A DNA stretch of 64,000 bases from Acanthamoeba sp. SK_2022b (GCA_027943245.1 JANDJZ010000043.1:1-64000), one strand, 5' to 3'; shown: positions 45,316-59,354, counted from the first letter of the stretch. Notes: generated by a model not told the origin, from the sequence alone. Program-made: numbers and translations.

Positions 45316-45777
45316 ATGTTCAAGTCAATCACGTTCGGCAGCCTCGAGTTTCCGTTCTCGGAGGACTTCAGCGAGGGCCTGGTGGAGGAGCGGCCCGGTG
45401 TGCTACGGTTCTACCTCTTCGGTCCGCGCGCCGGTGCCCATCCCCTCCCCGTCCAGTCAAGCCCGCCCGCACCTGGCGTGGAGCAGCCCGACCCAAGCGA
45501 GCCCTTCGATGTAGCAGCCGACTCCACGAGCCGCGACGCTACATCTGCCAGGCCTGGGGGGAAACCAGAGCGCCCCTCGGACGAAGCGAAGCACTCGGTC
45601 CGTCGGTGCAAGCTGCGCAGATGCATCAGGCGCCCTCCGCACGCCCACGGTTCGTGCTATTACCGCAAGCGCGTATGCGATGGGTGCGGCGGGAGCGGGC
45701 ACGGCCGGGAGAGATGCCCCGTAGCCTGTGCCTCCGCCGACGTGTCCGGCATGACGACCCTTCACGCAACCCACTAG
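45316..45777 (+). CDS. Hypothetical Cys-rich protein
   Basis: This is an open frame of 153 codons from ATG 45316. It starts MFKSITFGSLEFPFSEDF, looks folded for about 45 residues (LVEERPGVLRFYLFGPR), then is Pro/Ser-rich. It ends in a Cys/His-rich segment, RCKLRRC then GSCYYRKRVCDGCGGSGHGRERC, which could bind one or two zinc ions. No known family was recognised. A splice acceptor lies just upstream (45301-45302), so this could be the last exon of the preceding zinc-ribbon gene, but I found no donor that joins them in phase with a normal intron length. Confidence 0.35.
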   Translation: MFKSITFGSLEFPFSEDFSEGLVEERPGVLRFYLFGPRAGAHPLPVQSSPPAPGVEQPDPSEPFDVAADSTSRDATSARPGGKPERPSDEAKHSVRRCKLRRCIRRPPHAHGSCYYRKRVCDGCGGSGHGRERCPVACASADVSGMTTLHATH

Positions 45778-45946
45778 CTAGAGCGGACGAGCAAGAGTAA
45801 AAGACGAGTGAAAAAGCTTGGCTGTACGCATGTGAACGAGTCGATGCACAGACGAGAATGATGATGATGATGTTATTGATTGATTGCTTGCTTGCTTGCT
45901 TGTAGCGTCAAGCCACGGAACGCCTTCTAGCGTCGTAGAGAGCCTC

Positions 45947-48621
45947 CTAGTGTAGAGAAGCAGAAGACGCGGACGACGATGTCGAGAACGAGAGAGCAAA
46001 GAAGCGGCCCAAGTCGACGTAGCGATAGGCCGACGCGCTCACAAACGCGTCGACCCTCTTCTTGACCTCTTCGTAACTCTTGACCAGTCGCTCCGCATCC
46101 GCGTAGCTCTTGAGCGCAAGCTCTTGCTCTGTAGGTCATGCACATGAACGACGCAGTAAGGTCAGGTGAGCTCACTACTTACTGCTCGATCAAGCGCGAG
46201 CGAAAACAGTCTGCCATGAACTTCATGTTTACCCTTGGTGAGCTTGGACAAGTCGAACAGGCGCGCGTAGTACTGGAGCTGGTTGTGAAGATCCTTCTCC
46301 GAGTACTACACCATCGCGACAACGACAACGACGTGTGTGTGAGGCATGCACACGCGAGGTACAAGCAACGAGCGATGAGGAAGAGGGCATCGCCGAGGTA
46401 CCTCTACGTTCATGACGTTGTTGCACGTAGCGCCGTTCTTCTTAGCTCTGCACTTGATGGTGCCCTTGGAGCCCAGCTTGTAGTCGGTCTTGGTGCGCAC
46501 GCGGCAGGTGGGGTCCGTGCACACCACCCAGTGCTCGTAGTAGCGCTTGATGTGCTTCCTGCAGATTGGGTCACATCGCCGCCACCATCAATAGCACGCT
46601 GCTTAGCCTTGGCTTCTCGAATCACCATGTCTCGCTTCTCTACGCGTACCTGATCTGCAGCGTGACGAGGTTGGCAATCTTTCCGGCTTCGAAGCGCACG
46701 CGCCCACACTTGCCGCACTGCAGCGTGGTCATGGCAGTAGTTGATGTTGGTGTTGGTGGTGATGATGATGAAGGTGAGTGTACATATCGAGGCCACTCGA
46801 AACCGATGCATAGCAGATGGGACCAGATCTGAAGAAGCAGAGAGGCGGTAGTACCTTGAAGTCAGAGGGACGCACGGCTCCGGAGGGAAGCTGGAGCGCC
46901 GACTGCTCGTCGTCCTCCTTCTCCTTGCCCTTGGGACTGTCGCGCAGCTTGAGGCCAGCGCCGTGGAAGGCAAACACCTTGGTGCACCACGGGCAGGTCA
47001 CTACCAGGGGCTCGCAGGTCTTGAACTTCTCTTCGTCGTCCATCAGCGACTTGGGCTGCGTGTGTCGTGCGTGGCTCGTGTGAGGGCACGACCAAGGGAG
47101 ACAACGCCCACGAATGGAAGGGGGGGGGGCATACCACAAAGCTGAACGAGTCGAGCGAGTGGTCGTCGTGCTCCGGATCGACGTGAGACTGGAACCTGCG
47201 ATGAACGAGGAGGAGGAGGGGAGAGGGGGGAGAGAGCGAGTTTAGGCATTGGCAGAGGGACAAGAAGGGCAGCGGTGGGGAGGGGCGCTGGTACTTGGCG
47301 GGATTGAGGCCCAGGCACTCGGCGATTTGGGCGGGGTCCGTGCCCTCGATGGGGCCGCACAGACGGGAGACGGGCGGGTGGATCTGCTGCGTGAGGTACC
47401 TGCCCTCGTCCAACGCGACCGACGATCAGTGAGAGGGAGAGGACGGGGGGAGAGAGAGAGTTGAGCGTCAAAGCTCTTTTGCTCATCACTCGTCATCGTC
47501 ATTCATCGAGGCAATGTAGTACGTACCAATCGATGTCGATCTCGAGCAGGCCGTCCGACTTCTCCACCTGATCAGGCGAGAACGCCCTCTCGGCCGCGGA
47601 CACCGCATCACCCTGACATCACATCGTGGCCGCGGCGGGTCATCATCACCACCAATCAAAAGGCTGGGCCATAGAATGGGGAGAGCGAATGGCGTGTGTG
47701 CGCGTTGTGTGTGTGTGTGTGTGTGTGGGGGGGCACCTTGCAGATGACGTAGCGGATGTACTCGCCCACAGACACCTTTCGGTTCTGTTGGCGGAGCTTG
47801 AGGGCCACCTGCACGTGGGGGAGGCCCTTCTTGTCGGGGTAGGCGTCGGGGTCCTTCGACAGGCACTTGGTGATGACAAACTTCTCCAGCGACACGCGGC
47901 CGGTCTTGATCTGGTTGCCCATGTGGGTGAGGTAGTTGTGGATGCCGGTCACGACGTCCTGGCGCGGCTTGCCCGACATGATCTCGTCGAGTATGCGCTT
48001 TCCCATCTCCTTGGACAGGTCGCACCAGTCCCTTCGCACGAGATCCAGGCCCTTCATCTCCTTCTTGACGTCGTTGATGTCATTGCCGATGGTCAACGCC
48101 GCGTACTACACGCACGCACACAGAGCCAACAAGAACACACACGCGACGTCGAGTTAAGGAGACGAGTAGTTGGGGCGAAAGGGGCGAGAGGGCGAGAAGA
48201 GCATATACCTTCTTCTTGGCCAGCAAGAGGATCATCTTGAAGATGCCGTCGATGTCGATTTCGACGTGCGAGTAGCGCTGGTTGATCACCTTCTTGAGAT
48301 CGTTACCCATCTTGCGCACCTGGCTCAGCACTGCACAGACACACAAACAGGAGGGAACGAACGCATGAGTCACCCTCGGGCGGGCACGAGCTGCCTGACC
48401 CAGGCCTGGGCGCATACCGCTGGCCGAATCTCGCAGGGCCGGGTCGGCATCGGGCCCGGGCACGGACGGGATGCGGGTGTTGACCATGATCGAGTCCGTG
48501 TCACCGTAGATGACGTCCAGGTTCAGCTGGTTCTCGGCCTGCTCCTTGGTGGACTTTAGCGCCTCTCGTCCCTGTTGTATCGACCGACCAGCACGTGCAC
48601 AGCGAGAATGAGCGGTCTCAC

Positions 48622-48712
<91 letters not shown>

Positions 48713-50308
48713 TGGGGAAAGAGGTGGCAGGAGGGCAGACCTTGAGGGTGATGAGCTCGGCCAGGGCCATGGCGAAGAACCGGGAGTGGGGGAAACCGAG
48801 ACAACCGTACATGGAGTTGGCGACGAGCTTGAGGGCCAGCTGCTTGATGTTGAGCTGCTGGTAGCGCTCGGTGCCGTCGCGCTCGGTCTTCAGCTGCTTC
48901 TTCACCGCGCCGCGACGGTTCACCAGCTCGTGGACGACCTGCGGCAACAGACCTGCAACGGCCGAGCGCCCGCGTGAGCGTGGGGCGAGTCCTCGACTGA
49001 TCACTGTGCGGCGTCTGTGGCACACACAAAAGGCTCAAACGCACCTCGCGCGCGGGACGCATCGGGAGGATTGGCGGGGAGCCAGTCTCGGCCAGTCTTC
49101 TCCTTGTTGGGGTCCCTCTGCACGCGTGCGAGGGTTAGCCGGCTAAGACTCAGGAGTCGGCTGCGGGCGGGGCACGTACCTCTCTGTCGACAGTCGTGAA
49201 GCAGATGTTGTACTCCTGGATGATGCTCGGGTACAAGCTGTTGAAATCGAGCAGGAGGATGTAGGTGTCGTAGAATCCCTTCTTGGGGTCCAACACGAGA
49301 CCGCCCTCGTATGCCGGCTTCCGCTTGCCCTTGTTGAACTTGCCTGTTGTGTGCCCCACAAACACGCGCAACACATGCAAGCGTAAGCCCAATCGATTTG
49401 GTGGGCATTCGACTCGAAACAGCTGGGGAGATGGCCGTACCATCTTCGTGAGACGCCCTGTCGGGGCAAATGAAGTGGGGCTTGGGCTGGTCGTGGAAGC
49501 GATGGAGCAGGAGGTACTCGATACGCTCGGCACGGGCGCCCATCAGCGAGCGCGACCTTTGATCAAAGAGAGCGAGCGAGGAAGCCAGTGAGGCAACATC
49601 CATATCGATTAGGGAGAAGGAGGAAAAGACAGGCTAGTCGTACCAAAGGTTGCCACAAACGTTCGTGAGATGCTTGGTGAGGGGCAACACCTCCATCTTG
49701 AACATGAGGCTGATGGCCAGATAGGCGTCGTTTCCGCAGTGGTTGATCAGCGTAAGCAGCATGTCTGCATCAACCGACAGGGGCATGTGAGACAAAGGCG
49801 TCACACAAACTGCTGGGCCGATAGGCCGAGTGTGTGGGCATGTTACCGGTCTTGTTGAAGTAGGGCACGACGTTGTTCTCCTCGTCCATGGGCAGCTCGG
49901 GCCTGTCCTTGCCCAGATGGGCCTTGGCCAGCTCGCCCAGCCTGTAGTTCTTGTGTCGGATGAACTCCTTGGCCGAGTGGTAGGTGTCACACACGAGGCG
50001 ACCGGCCATGACGGCCTTCTCCTGCCAGGTGGTGTCTCCAGTTCCACCGACGCCCTGGTTCATCTTGGGGAACCTGCAAGTTGTGGTTGCGCCACTCCTT
50101 CAGGAAATCTGCTCCTTCGTATGTTGTGGCGTGCTGCGGTGCGTGTGGTAGGGGGGGGGAACCGTACCGCGACCGTCGCAACCGACCGAGCTTGGACCAC
50201 TCGGCGCAGGGAACGTTACAGACTTGCATGCGATGCAGCAGGATGTCGAGGTCCCATCCCAGGAAGTTGTGGCCGACGATCACGTCCGGGTCGTACTCAG
50301 CGATCTTG

Positions 50309-50369
<61 letters not shown>

Positions 50370-53067
50370 TGTGGCGATACGTGGAAACGAAACCGAGGTC
50401 TCAGCAGAGAGCACGAGAGGGCCAACAAAACCAAACCAAACCAAACGTCAACTCACCCATCAGCCCGCCGAGCAGGTTGCGCTCCGAAGGAGCGATGGTG
50501 TACTGCTGCTTCCGGCCCCGCTGCTTCTGCTGAATCGCATTTCGAAAGTTGTCGGGGAAGTTGTGGCCCGTGAGTGGGCGGATCATGGCGAAGCACTGGT
50601 ACTGCGTTTCCGGAGCGGGCGTGGTTCCCTCCGACGAGACTGGTAACGTGCATGGGGCGGGAGGGGGAGGAAGGCAAAGTAAGCGTTGGAGCTGTGAGGG
50701 CTGTGGACAGAGGGCTGCTGTGTACCCTGCGTGTGAACGATGCCGCTGGCGATAACGATTTCGTTCTTGCCGGCATTGGTGTTGAGATGGGACTTGATAT
50801 GCAGGGCCATCACCACGAGGGAGGGCTCGCGCGGCAGACGCCCGCCGGGGCACTGATCGGGTGTGAGCACGTTGATGTCGGTGATGCTATCGACACGTCC
50901 TTCGAACTTGCACCACGTGATCTGTATATGCCATCATCATCATCATCATCATCAGATGACGGCAGCTGTTGGCGCCTGCAGGCAACAGTGACCCTTTGCA
51001 TGTAAGAAAAGCAAAGTTGAGGCGCACCTTGGCGCTGTCCTCGGCAATGTTGGAGATCTTGAGCCAGCCCGGGCCCATCAAGCGACGCTTGATCAGAAGG
51101 CTCTCCGTAGCCGAGGTGGTGGCGCCAAAGATGTGGCTGAAGGTCTTGCCTGTATAAACGCACCCGGCGTCGCATCACCGCCACCGGTCAGCTTCGTTAT
51201 CTTGGCCGATTCAGCACTGCGAGGAGGACAGAGATATACCGGACAAGTTGGCCGGCAGGTTAATGGAAGACGAGCAGATGACCTTGAGGAAGTCGGACTC
51301 GCCTCTCGGCACGCCCTCCTTGTCGAAGGGGTACTTCCTCCGCACGGGCTTGATGCGAAGCTGCCCCATGTTGTACTCCTTCCTGAGCGTGCCCATCTCC
51401 GTTCTGACGTCTTGCATCGTCACCGGATCGTCGGTCTCCTGATTCTGATCTGTGGTGTCGGCACGTACACAAACAATGGTAAGGCCGTGATCGAGAGGGA
51501 CCAGCGAATAAGTGACCAGGCGGCTGTGGTACCATCAAGCATCTTCGCCCGGGGAACAACAAACAGCGAGCGGGGCACGTTGCGCACTGTGACACAGCAG
51601 CTGGCAAACTGGTTCGTCGTCTTGTTCACGCAAACCTAAACACGAGAAGGGGCGAGATGAGACATTTGCATCGGTGGCTGACCAGCACCGTTGAAAGAGG
51701 CGGCCGGGATGCGGGTACCTTGCCGAACATGAACACCACGCCCGGGTTGACCTGCTTCTCTTCGGCGGCGTCGAGCCAGTAGAACAACAGGCTTCCGTCC
51801 TTCTCGAGCGGTAGATCAGTGTCCATCGCCACGCTCACGCTCGCTTGTTGCTGTTGACGGAAGACCTGGTTTTAGTCGGCTCTGTCTGCGGTTAGGACAT
51901 GCACAACATGGGGTAACAATTTACCGTTTCAGTCTGTTCCTCCTCGCGATCGCCGCCGAACCACATCATCGTGTCTGCCTCCCTCACGGCGGCCTTGTCG
52001 AACTTCTTTTTTGCGTCAATGGTGAAGTTGGGCGCCGGAGCGTCGGTGTCCATGGGGGTGGAGCCGCCCTGCCTCTCCTGCTGTTCGGCCACCGCGAACC
52101 AAAACTCGTCCTCGTCGGAGGGCACCACCGGCTGCGCAGCAACCGACTTAACGGCGGCGTTGTCACCGGTAGGCCGTGGCGCGGCAGTGCCACTCACAGG
52201 CTGGAGCGACGGGTCAGAGAAGGGAGCGAGGCACACAGAACGAAGAGAGTTGAACACATACAGTGGCGGTTGCGGGCTTGGGCGCCTCCTTGGCCTTGGG
52301 CGCGGGTGTGGGCTCCTGGTTCTCCTTGTCCTCGGTCTTGGCGTCGGCATGCTGGGACTCCTCCCGTTCTCTCTTCCTCTTGCGGACCAGGGCAGAGGAG
52401 GGGGCGTCGTCTAACGACACGGCGAACGGGTCCGACGCCAGATCTTGCAGCTGATTGAGCAAGAAGTCATCAGATCCGGTAGATGCAGAGGCCAGCTGCT
52501 TCTTGAGGGCACTGCCCTTGGCTGCGGTCGCAGTAGATGGGCCCATTCGCAACATCTGGGCGATGTTGCCAGTTCCGGACGGAGGCTCTAACGGCTTCTT
52601 CTTCTCCACAGCTGCCTTGTTCAAGGCACCTCTCTTCTCTACAATTATATCAACAACAATCGTGGTGTGAGACAAGCAAGATGGACCTTATCCGGCAATA
52701 AACGAGACTGAGGAGTCGTACTGGGCTGCTTCTTGCCCTTTTTCTTGCTGCTCTCCTCCTCTTCTTCCTCCTCCTCCTCTTCCTCATCGGCGTACCCAGT
52801 GCCGTCATCTTCAATCCAATCTCGCTCTTCCTTCTTCAACTTCTCGTACTCGTCCTCATCCAATTCTTCATACAGATCCTTGTCTTTGCTCTACGCACGT
52901 TGCACGGGAGTCGAGTGGCGGATGAGTATACGTCACAACAAACATCAAAGGCAGCTGCATACCTCGTATGTCTTGCTTCTTCCGCCTTCTTGCCGGCATT
53001 TTTTGAGATTCTCCAACACATCCTGCCTCGGGTTCTTACGTTCGCGTCTCGTTCTGTTGCCGTCCAT
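45947..53067 (-). CDS. POLA1: DNA polymerase alpha catalytic subunit
   Basis: This is the large multi-exon gene for the replicative B-family polymerase that extends RNA primers within the Pol alpha-primase complex. The start at 53067 ([21 protein letters not shown]) matches the family's basic N-terminal helix; an acidic region with an IEDDGTGY block follows. The exonuclease-like fold includes [19 protein letters not shown]. Polymerase motif A is [20 protein letters not shown] (about 49210-49260), motif [14 protein letters not shown] (about 48800-48850) and motif [10 protein letters not shown] (about 48480-48520). The C-terminal zinc modules are CysA ([21 protein letters not shown]) and CysB ([16 protein letters not shown]) that contact the B subunit. 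It ends at TAG 45947-45949. Introns hold three CA/GT arrays. Confidence 0.97.
47706..47727. repeat. Short (TG)n run in POLA1 intron
   Basis: A TG run of about 22 nt lies in the intron following (in sense direction) the exon encoding [13 protein letters not shown], next to a G tract. Confidence 0.9.
48622..48710. repeat. (CT)n(CA)n microsatellite in POLA1 intron
   Basis: A CT run passes into a perfect CA run of about 68 nt within the POLA1 intron just downstream (in sense direction) of the motif B exon. The sense strand reads (GT)n(GA)n. This is the longest dinucleotide array in the window. Confidence 0.96.
50311..50368. repeat. (TG)n microsatellite abutting a POLA1 splice acceptor
   Basis: A perfect run, CA on the sense strand, continues right into the splice acceptor: the intron ends ...CACACACAG before the exon encoding [14 protein letters not shown]. 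There is no normal pyrimidine tract between repeat and AG. Confidence 0.95.
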
Positions 53068-53293
53068 CTTCTGCACGCCACCAGCACCGAGTTCCTTGTT
53101 GAAATCAAGCCAATCGAATCGCAAGCTGTCCTTGCTGCTTCCCGCCAAAACTTTGGCGCCTTTTTCTACTTGCCCATCCCGCCAAAAAGGTAACGTAACG
53201 CCTCAAATGGATCAACAAGATGGAGGGAGTGATTATTGTAGGAAGGTAACAGATGGAATGGCCGGGCTACTCTGCAGTGAGCGGATGCATCCT

Positions 53294-56200
53294 CTAGATG
53301 TCCCGCTCGTCCTCGCTTTCGGGAGCAAGCTTGGCGAGGATCCTCTTGCAGTAGTCCACCAGCGCCTTTGCCTCGGCCTTGTTGCCGCCCATGGCCGTCG
53401 GCTTGCTGGCGTACGTCGTCAGCAGCTCGGGGTCGGCGTGAATGCGGAGCACATGCAGGAGCGCCCTCTCGGCAGCTGTGGCGCACGGACAATCATTGTG
53501 AGTGGCGACCCACGCGCACACACAAACACACGCGCATGGGCCCAGGAGGGCGTGGACGGAAGAAAGTACCAAGCTTGACGGGCATCGACGTCCTGTCCTT
53601 GACGCGGTTGAAGAGGGCGGGCACGAGCAGGTCCAGGTTGTTGGACGAGGTGCCCGGGCACTTCTTGGCGAACTGCTTGATGGCCTTGACCGCGGCCTGC
53701 TTGATGTCGCTCTGCTGGTCGGCGGTGGCCTTGGCCAACAGCGGCAGCAGCGACTGCACAGCAGCGCCGAACGCTGAGGGAGAGAGGGAGAGAAGGAGAT
53801 CCATGTCAGGCCAGAGGTCTCTCCCAACTCAGAGTGTGGGTAGAAGCAAAGCGGGGGGGAGGGGGATACCCTGGTGGTCCTCGCCGAGCAGGATGAGGTA
53901 GCTCTCGGCGCAGCTGATGGCGGCCTTCTTGACGGGAGGCTTGTCGTCCTTGAGCATGGCCACGGTGTGGCTCGAGACGACGCGGAGCAGGTCGTCGTCG
54001 GACCTGACGCGGTCAAAGGCGAAGCGCAGGATGTACTCGAGGGTGAGCGTGTAGGCGTGGCGGAGCTTCCACTGGGCCTTGACGTCGCCGGCCTCGACCG
54101 AGAGCTCGGTCTTGATGATGCGCTCGAACTCGTCGGGCGAGCAGAACTTGCTGTAGGCGGCGAGGCAGCGGCCAACGATCATCCGCGTGTTCTCGTCGTC
54201 GGACTGGAGGAGCTCGAACAGCGTGGGGGCGATCTTGGAGAGGACCTCGGGCTTGACCTTGTCGCCGGCGGAGAGGAGCACCCGCTGGAGGGCGCCCAGC
54301 ATGGCCTCCTGCACGCCGCCCGAGGCCTCGTTGATGCCCGACATGAGCTCCGTCACGAGCGGGTCCACGCGGGTGTGCATGCTCATCAGCTTGCCCAGCG
54401 CGATGGCCGCCTGGTCGCGCACCTCGAACGTCGGGTCCGAGAGCGCCTTCACGAACGTCGTCTGCAGCTGTGGCAGGAAGGGCTTGAGCATCGGGCCGCC
54501 CTTGTCCAGCAGCATGCTGTCCCCCACCCGATTGGTGAGAAATGCACGCCAAGGGGGCAGACGTGTGTGCCGACCGAGGAGGAGGGGGAGACGTACGACA
54601 GCGTGCGCAGGATGGCCAGCTTGACCCTGGGCGGGAAACGGTCGCCGATGATACGGATGAGCGGGCCGGTGATCTTGATGACGAAGGGACCGAGGGCCTG
54701 CGGGGTAGTCAGCTCGATCAGGTCGCCCATGCCGAGCGCGGACGCCTCCCTCTGCTCGGGCGTGCCGAACATGAGACCTGCACGAGTCTCTCCGTGTCAC
54801 AAGAGCCCGTCTCGCCGCTCGAACCAAACACTAACGGGAGGGGGAGGGAGGGGGGACACAAGGCGAGGGCCTTACCCTGGAGGAAGAGGGGCAGGATGGC
54901 GTCGAGCCCCTTGGGCAGGCACAGGCCCGGCAGCGCGGTCTTGCCCTGCCTCTTGAGGTCGTCCCGGACGTAGGAGAGGTAGAGGCGCACGTCGGCGACG
55001 AAGCTGGGCTGGTCGCTCTTGTCGACGGACTTCATGAGGCTGTCGAGCGCGCTCCAGGCGGCCTTTTGCACCTCGACGGCCGAGTCGTTGAGGAGCTCGA
55101 TCAGCTTCTTGAGCGTCATCGGCACGTGCGGCCGGAAGTCGACCTTGCTCTCGGCGCAGTAGGTGCCGAGCAGCGTGACGGCCGCCGTGCGGAAGGAGGG
55201 CGCCGAGTTGTCCGCAGCCCTGAGGAGCTCGCCGAAGAGGATGTGCATGCCGTCTTCGCGCACGCACAGCACCATCTTCTGACCGTAGCTCTTGGCCGAC
55301 TCCAGCTCCTGGCGAGGGTTTGCGTGAGACTCGCTTCACCCACCCACCCACCCATCCATCCACCAGCAGACATGTTCGCACCTCGGGAGCGACGCCGGGC
55401 TGCGGCTGCATGGCCTCGATGAGGCAAGGAATGAGGATGCCCAGGTGGGGGTAGAGCGAAGGGCCGGCGACCTCGGCAACCGAACTGAGCGCCTTGGCGC
55501 TGAACGCACTGTTGGCGCGGAACGGCGGGGGATGAGCACGCGAAAAGGCAAACAGCGCGGCGGGCGGGGCAGTTGAGTGGCCGAGCGCGTACGTGATGGG
55601 CGGCTTGGTGAGCTTGGGGATGAGGTAGGGCAGAATGGCCACCGCGCGAAGGGTGATGATCTGACGCAGACCATCCAGGGCGTAGTCGGCGACGTCCGGA
55701 TTCTCCAGCTGTTCCAGCAGGTCTGCGGGGAGAACGTCAGGGTAAGGTCATCGAACAATAGGAAAAATGTACATAATTACTGAATAAATAAATAAATAAA
55801 TAAATAATGAATAAAGAACAGATAAATCAAGTAAGGCAAGGTACCGGGCACGATGTCGTCGATGGCCTTGCTGCTGACAGACTTGTACAGCCTGTCAAAG
55901 GCCAGCGCAGCGGCCTCGCGGACCTCGTCCAGCGGGTCGCACAGGGCGCGGGAGACGGCGGGCATGATGATGTGCAGGTACTCGGCGATCTGGTGCTTCT
56001 GGGCAGAGGCGATGACCTCGGTAAGACCCAGGCACACGCCCTGGCGCGTGTCCGACGAAGGACTCCGCAGACCCTGAGCGTAGGAGAAGGGTGGGAGGAA
56101 CATCAGTGACGGTTTGGTTGTGGTGTTGGGGGGGGGGTGAGATGGGGAGCGTGTACCTCCTCGAGGATGGGGATGATGTCGGGCAGGATGCGGTCGCCCA

Positions 56201-59200
56201 GCTTGTTGACGAGGTCGCCCAGAGTCTTGCCGCCGACTTCACGCTTGTCAATGGCAGAGCTTCCCAGGCACTGGATAATGATGTGCATCATCTTCGGGAG
56301 GACGCCTGCGCAAAGGATAAATAAATAAATAATGAAATAATTGTAAAACAAAATAACAAAACAAAATAAAACAGGATTAGTTTCAATGATTATTATTCAT
56401 ACGAGAGAGGACAGGAAGGGTGGACGTACGCTTGAGGGTGGCCGGGGTGTGCTCAACCACGGACTTCCAGACCATCAGCGCCTGCTGGCGCACGACAGCG
56501 TTGGGATCGCTGCGCAGCATGTACAGTCGCGACAGGATGTCGGCCTGGATGTCGGCGTCCAAGCTGCCGCTGATGACTGAGCGATAAAAGAAAGCAAGAA
56601 AAAATATAAACAAGTAAGCAACGATGGCTATGACGACGAGCAAAGGACAGGGAGAGGAGAGAGGGAGAGGGAGAGGGCAAGGGTACGTCTCTGCTGGTTC
56701 TCCTTCTTCTGGTCCTTGTCCAGGAAATGGAACAGGAGATCGCCCACAAGCATGGTGGACGACTGCCTGATGCGCCAGTTGTCGTCGAAGAGGCCTTCGA
56801 GGAGCGTGGGCTGTCGTGGTTGGGCAGGACGGAGGTCAGCGGCGGCGTGTTCTGCGGCAGGGCATTGCGTCGGGGCGAGAGAGTGAAAAGGGGAGAGCAG
56901 GGGCGCACCAACATGACGTCGATCGACGTCTCGGCATACTGGGTGACAAAGGCCTGGCCAGCGCGAAGCGAAATCTCACGAACCGACTCTGTTCGACGAA
57001 TAAAAATATTAATAATAATTAAATAATAATAATAATAATAAAGATAAAGAAGCGATTGGCGCGAGCAGATGGTGGGGCCGGGCGCAAAGTGCGTACCGGT
57101 CTCATCGGCGAGGCCCTTGAGGATGGCGGGCAGGAGGGTGCCCATGTAGGGCGGGAACTTGTCCTTGAGGGCCGCCGGCAGGTAGACGAACAGGCCCATG
57201 TAGCCCTCGCGGATGTGCCACTTGGGATCGTCCGTGCCGTCCATGATCTGCGGCAGCAGCTCCTCGAACTTGCCCACGCCTGCGCGCACAAGGAAGGGGT
57301 CAACGGGTTTTCGCTGGGCGGGGGCGAATGGGGGGGGGGGCAAAGGCGTACCGAGGCCAGCGACCACCTCGGAGAGACCCTGAGCCGCGCCAGTACGCTC
57401 GACGGAGCCGGCGTCGGACTGCATGGTCTCGAGCAGCCACGGGATGAGCGTGCTGAAGTTCTGCTCGCCGATGCCCTGGACCAACGTGCCCAGCGCTGCG
57501 CGGGGGGGGGAAAGGACAAGCGGTTGGATAACCACCACGCGCAAACAAACACCGCCAATAGGGTGAAGAGGTGTTTGGGTGAAGGCGCTTACCCTTGGCG
57601 CTCACGGTACGGACGTCGGGGATGGGATCGGTCAAGATGTTCTGGAGCTCGGGGATCAGGATCTCGAGGTAAGGAATGAGGTCCTTGTGATCGGCCAGCG
57701 AGCACATGTTGCCCACGATCTAGATCAAGGCAAAAAGAAGAAAAGAAAAAGAGGAGAAAGAAGGAAGGAAAGAAAATCGTTAGCAAGGGCCATCAGAGGG
57801 GACCAGCGACGACGGTACCTGGGCCGACTTCTTCTTGACTTCGGTCTTCCTGTCCCTGAGACCACGCGACAGGATGGGCATGATGAGGGCCAGCGATGGC
57901 ACATCGATCACGTGCACGAAGGAGGTGTTGAGCAGCGCATCGAGGGCGGCAATCGTGTTCTTGTCGGGATCGTAGATGGCCTGGGGAAAAAACACAACAA
58001 CAAACGGGGCGGAGCGACGGGTAAGCCGCGGGCGGAGCCAGCGCCACCAACTCGGGAGAGGTCTCTTCGCACCTGAATGAGCACAGGCACGTGGGCCTGG
58101 ATCTCGGGATTGCGAATGACGGCGCCGATGTTTTCGAGGGCGATACGGGCGGCCTCGACGATCTAGCGCAGAGCAAGAGAGAGAGAGAGAGAGAGAGAAG
58201 ACATTCCATGAGTTGACCGCAACTGAGCGAGACGAACAAACGAATGGTGGTGGTGGTGGTGAACCTTCTGGTGGGTGTCGGTGAGGACGACTCCGAGGCG
58301 GGGCACGATGGTGGGCAGGCAGGTGGAGAGCTGGCGAGGGTTACAGAAGGCCATGGTGCCCAGCAGCTCGACGGCGGCCTGCTTGGTCCTCCAGTTCTTG
58401 GAGCGGTCCTCGAGGGCCTTGAGCAGCGCGGGGAGCACCAGCTTGACGCCATGACCGGAGAGGTTGCCCATGATGGCCCTGGCGGCGTCGGCGGTGGCCT
58501 CACGGACCTGCTCGCTCTGGTCGCTGAAGGACAGCAGCAGCTTGGGCAGGATCTGGATCACGTAGGGCTCGAAGGACAGCTTCAGCATCGTCGAGAGGCA
58601 CTCGAACTGGACCGGCGTCAGGCCTGTCAGACGAGAACCGAGAGGACGCTCACAACTGGAGAGGGCGGGGCTGCGCGTACGGCAAAGAGAGAACCCTGGC
58701 GGGTGTTGATGCTCTTCTTGTTCTCGACGGCGGCCTGGAGCTTGTCCATGATGCCGTACTGCTTGAGGATGGGGATACCGATGCCCTTGACCACTGTGTG
58801 TTCGTGGCGGTCACGTTAACGATTGAGTCATGCGAACCGTGGCGGCGGCGGCGGCGGGGTGTGAAAAGCAGGGCACGGAAGGAAACATACGTCCAGCAAG
58901 ACCGTAGGCGGCACCGCGTCGGTCGCCGTAGGAGGAGCCCTTGAGGAGGCGCTCGAGGAGGAGGCTCACGTACTTCTCCTTCTGCGTCTCCTCGGTGATG
59001 TTCTTCATGAGCGAAGCCAGGCACTGGCTGACGGCCTTCTGCACCGACTCGGCCGGGGTCTTGAGGACCTCCAGCAGGCGGTCGATGACCGCGCGGACCT
59101 TGGGGTCGTCGGCCGCCAAGTGGCGGGCCAGGGTGCCCAGGAAGATGACCACCGCCTCGCGCACCTGATCGGAGATGTGCGCCGGCAGCTGCGAGGAAGC

Positions 59201-59291
59201 CGGCCGGTCGAGGTAGTTCTCGAGGATGGGAATGATGGTGCCCATGTGGGCCTGCCCCTGCTTGGCGATGATCTCCATGCCGGCCTGCACG

Positions 59292-59354
<63 letters not shown>

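Noticed and set aside
45868..45904. GATT and CTTG tetranucleotide runs after the Cys-rich ORF
   Set aside because: Short imperfect simple repeats with no further signal; not listed as a separate feature.
53874..54956. 360-codon plus-strand ORF
   Set aside because: It is antisense to GCN1 HEAT-repeat exons; in GC-rich genes the antisense frame often stays open.
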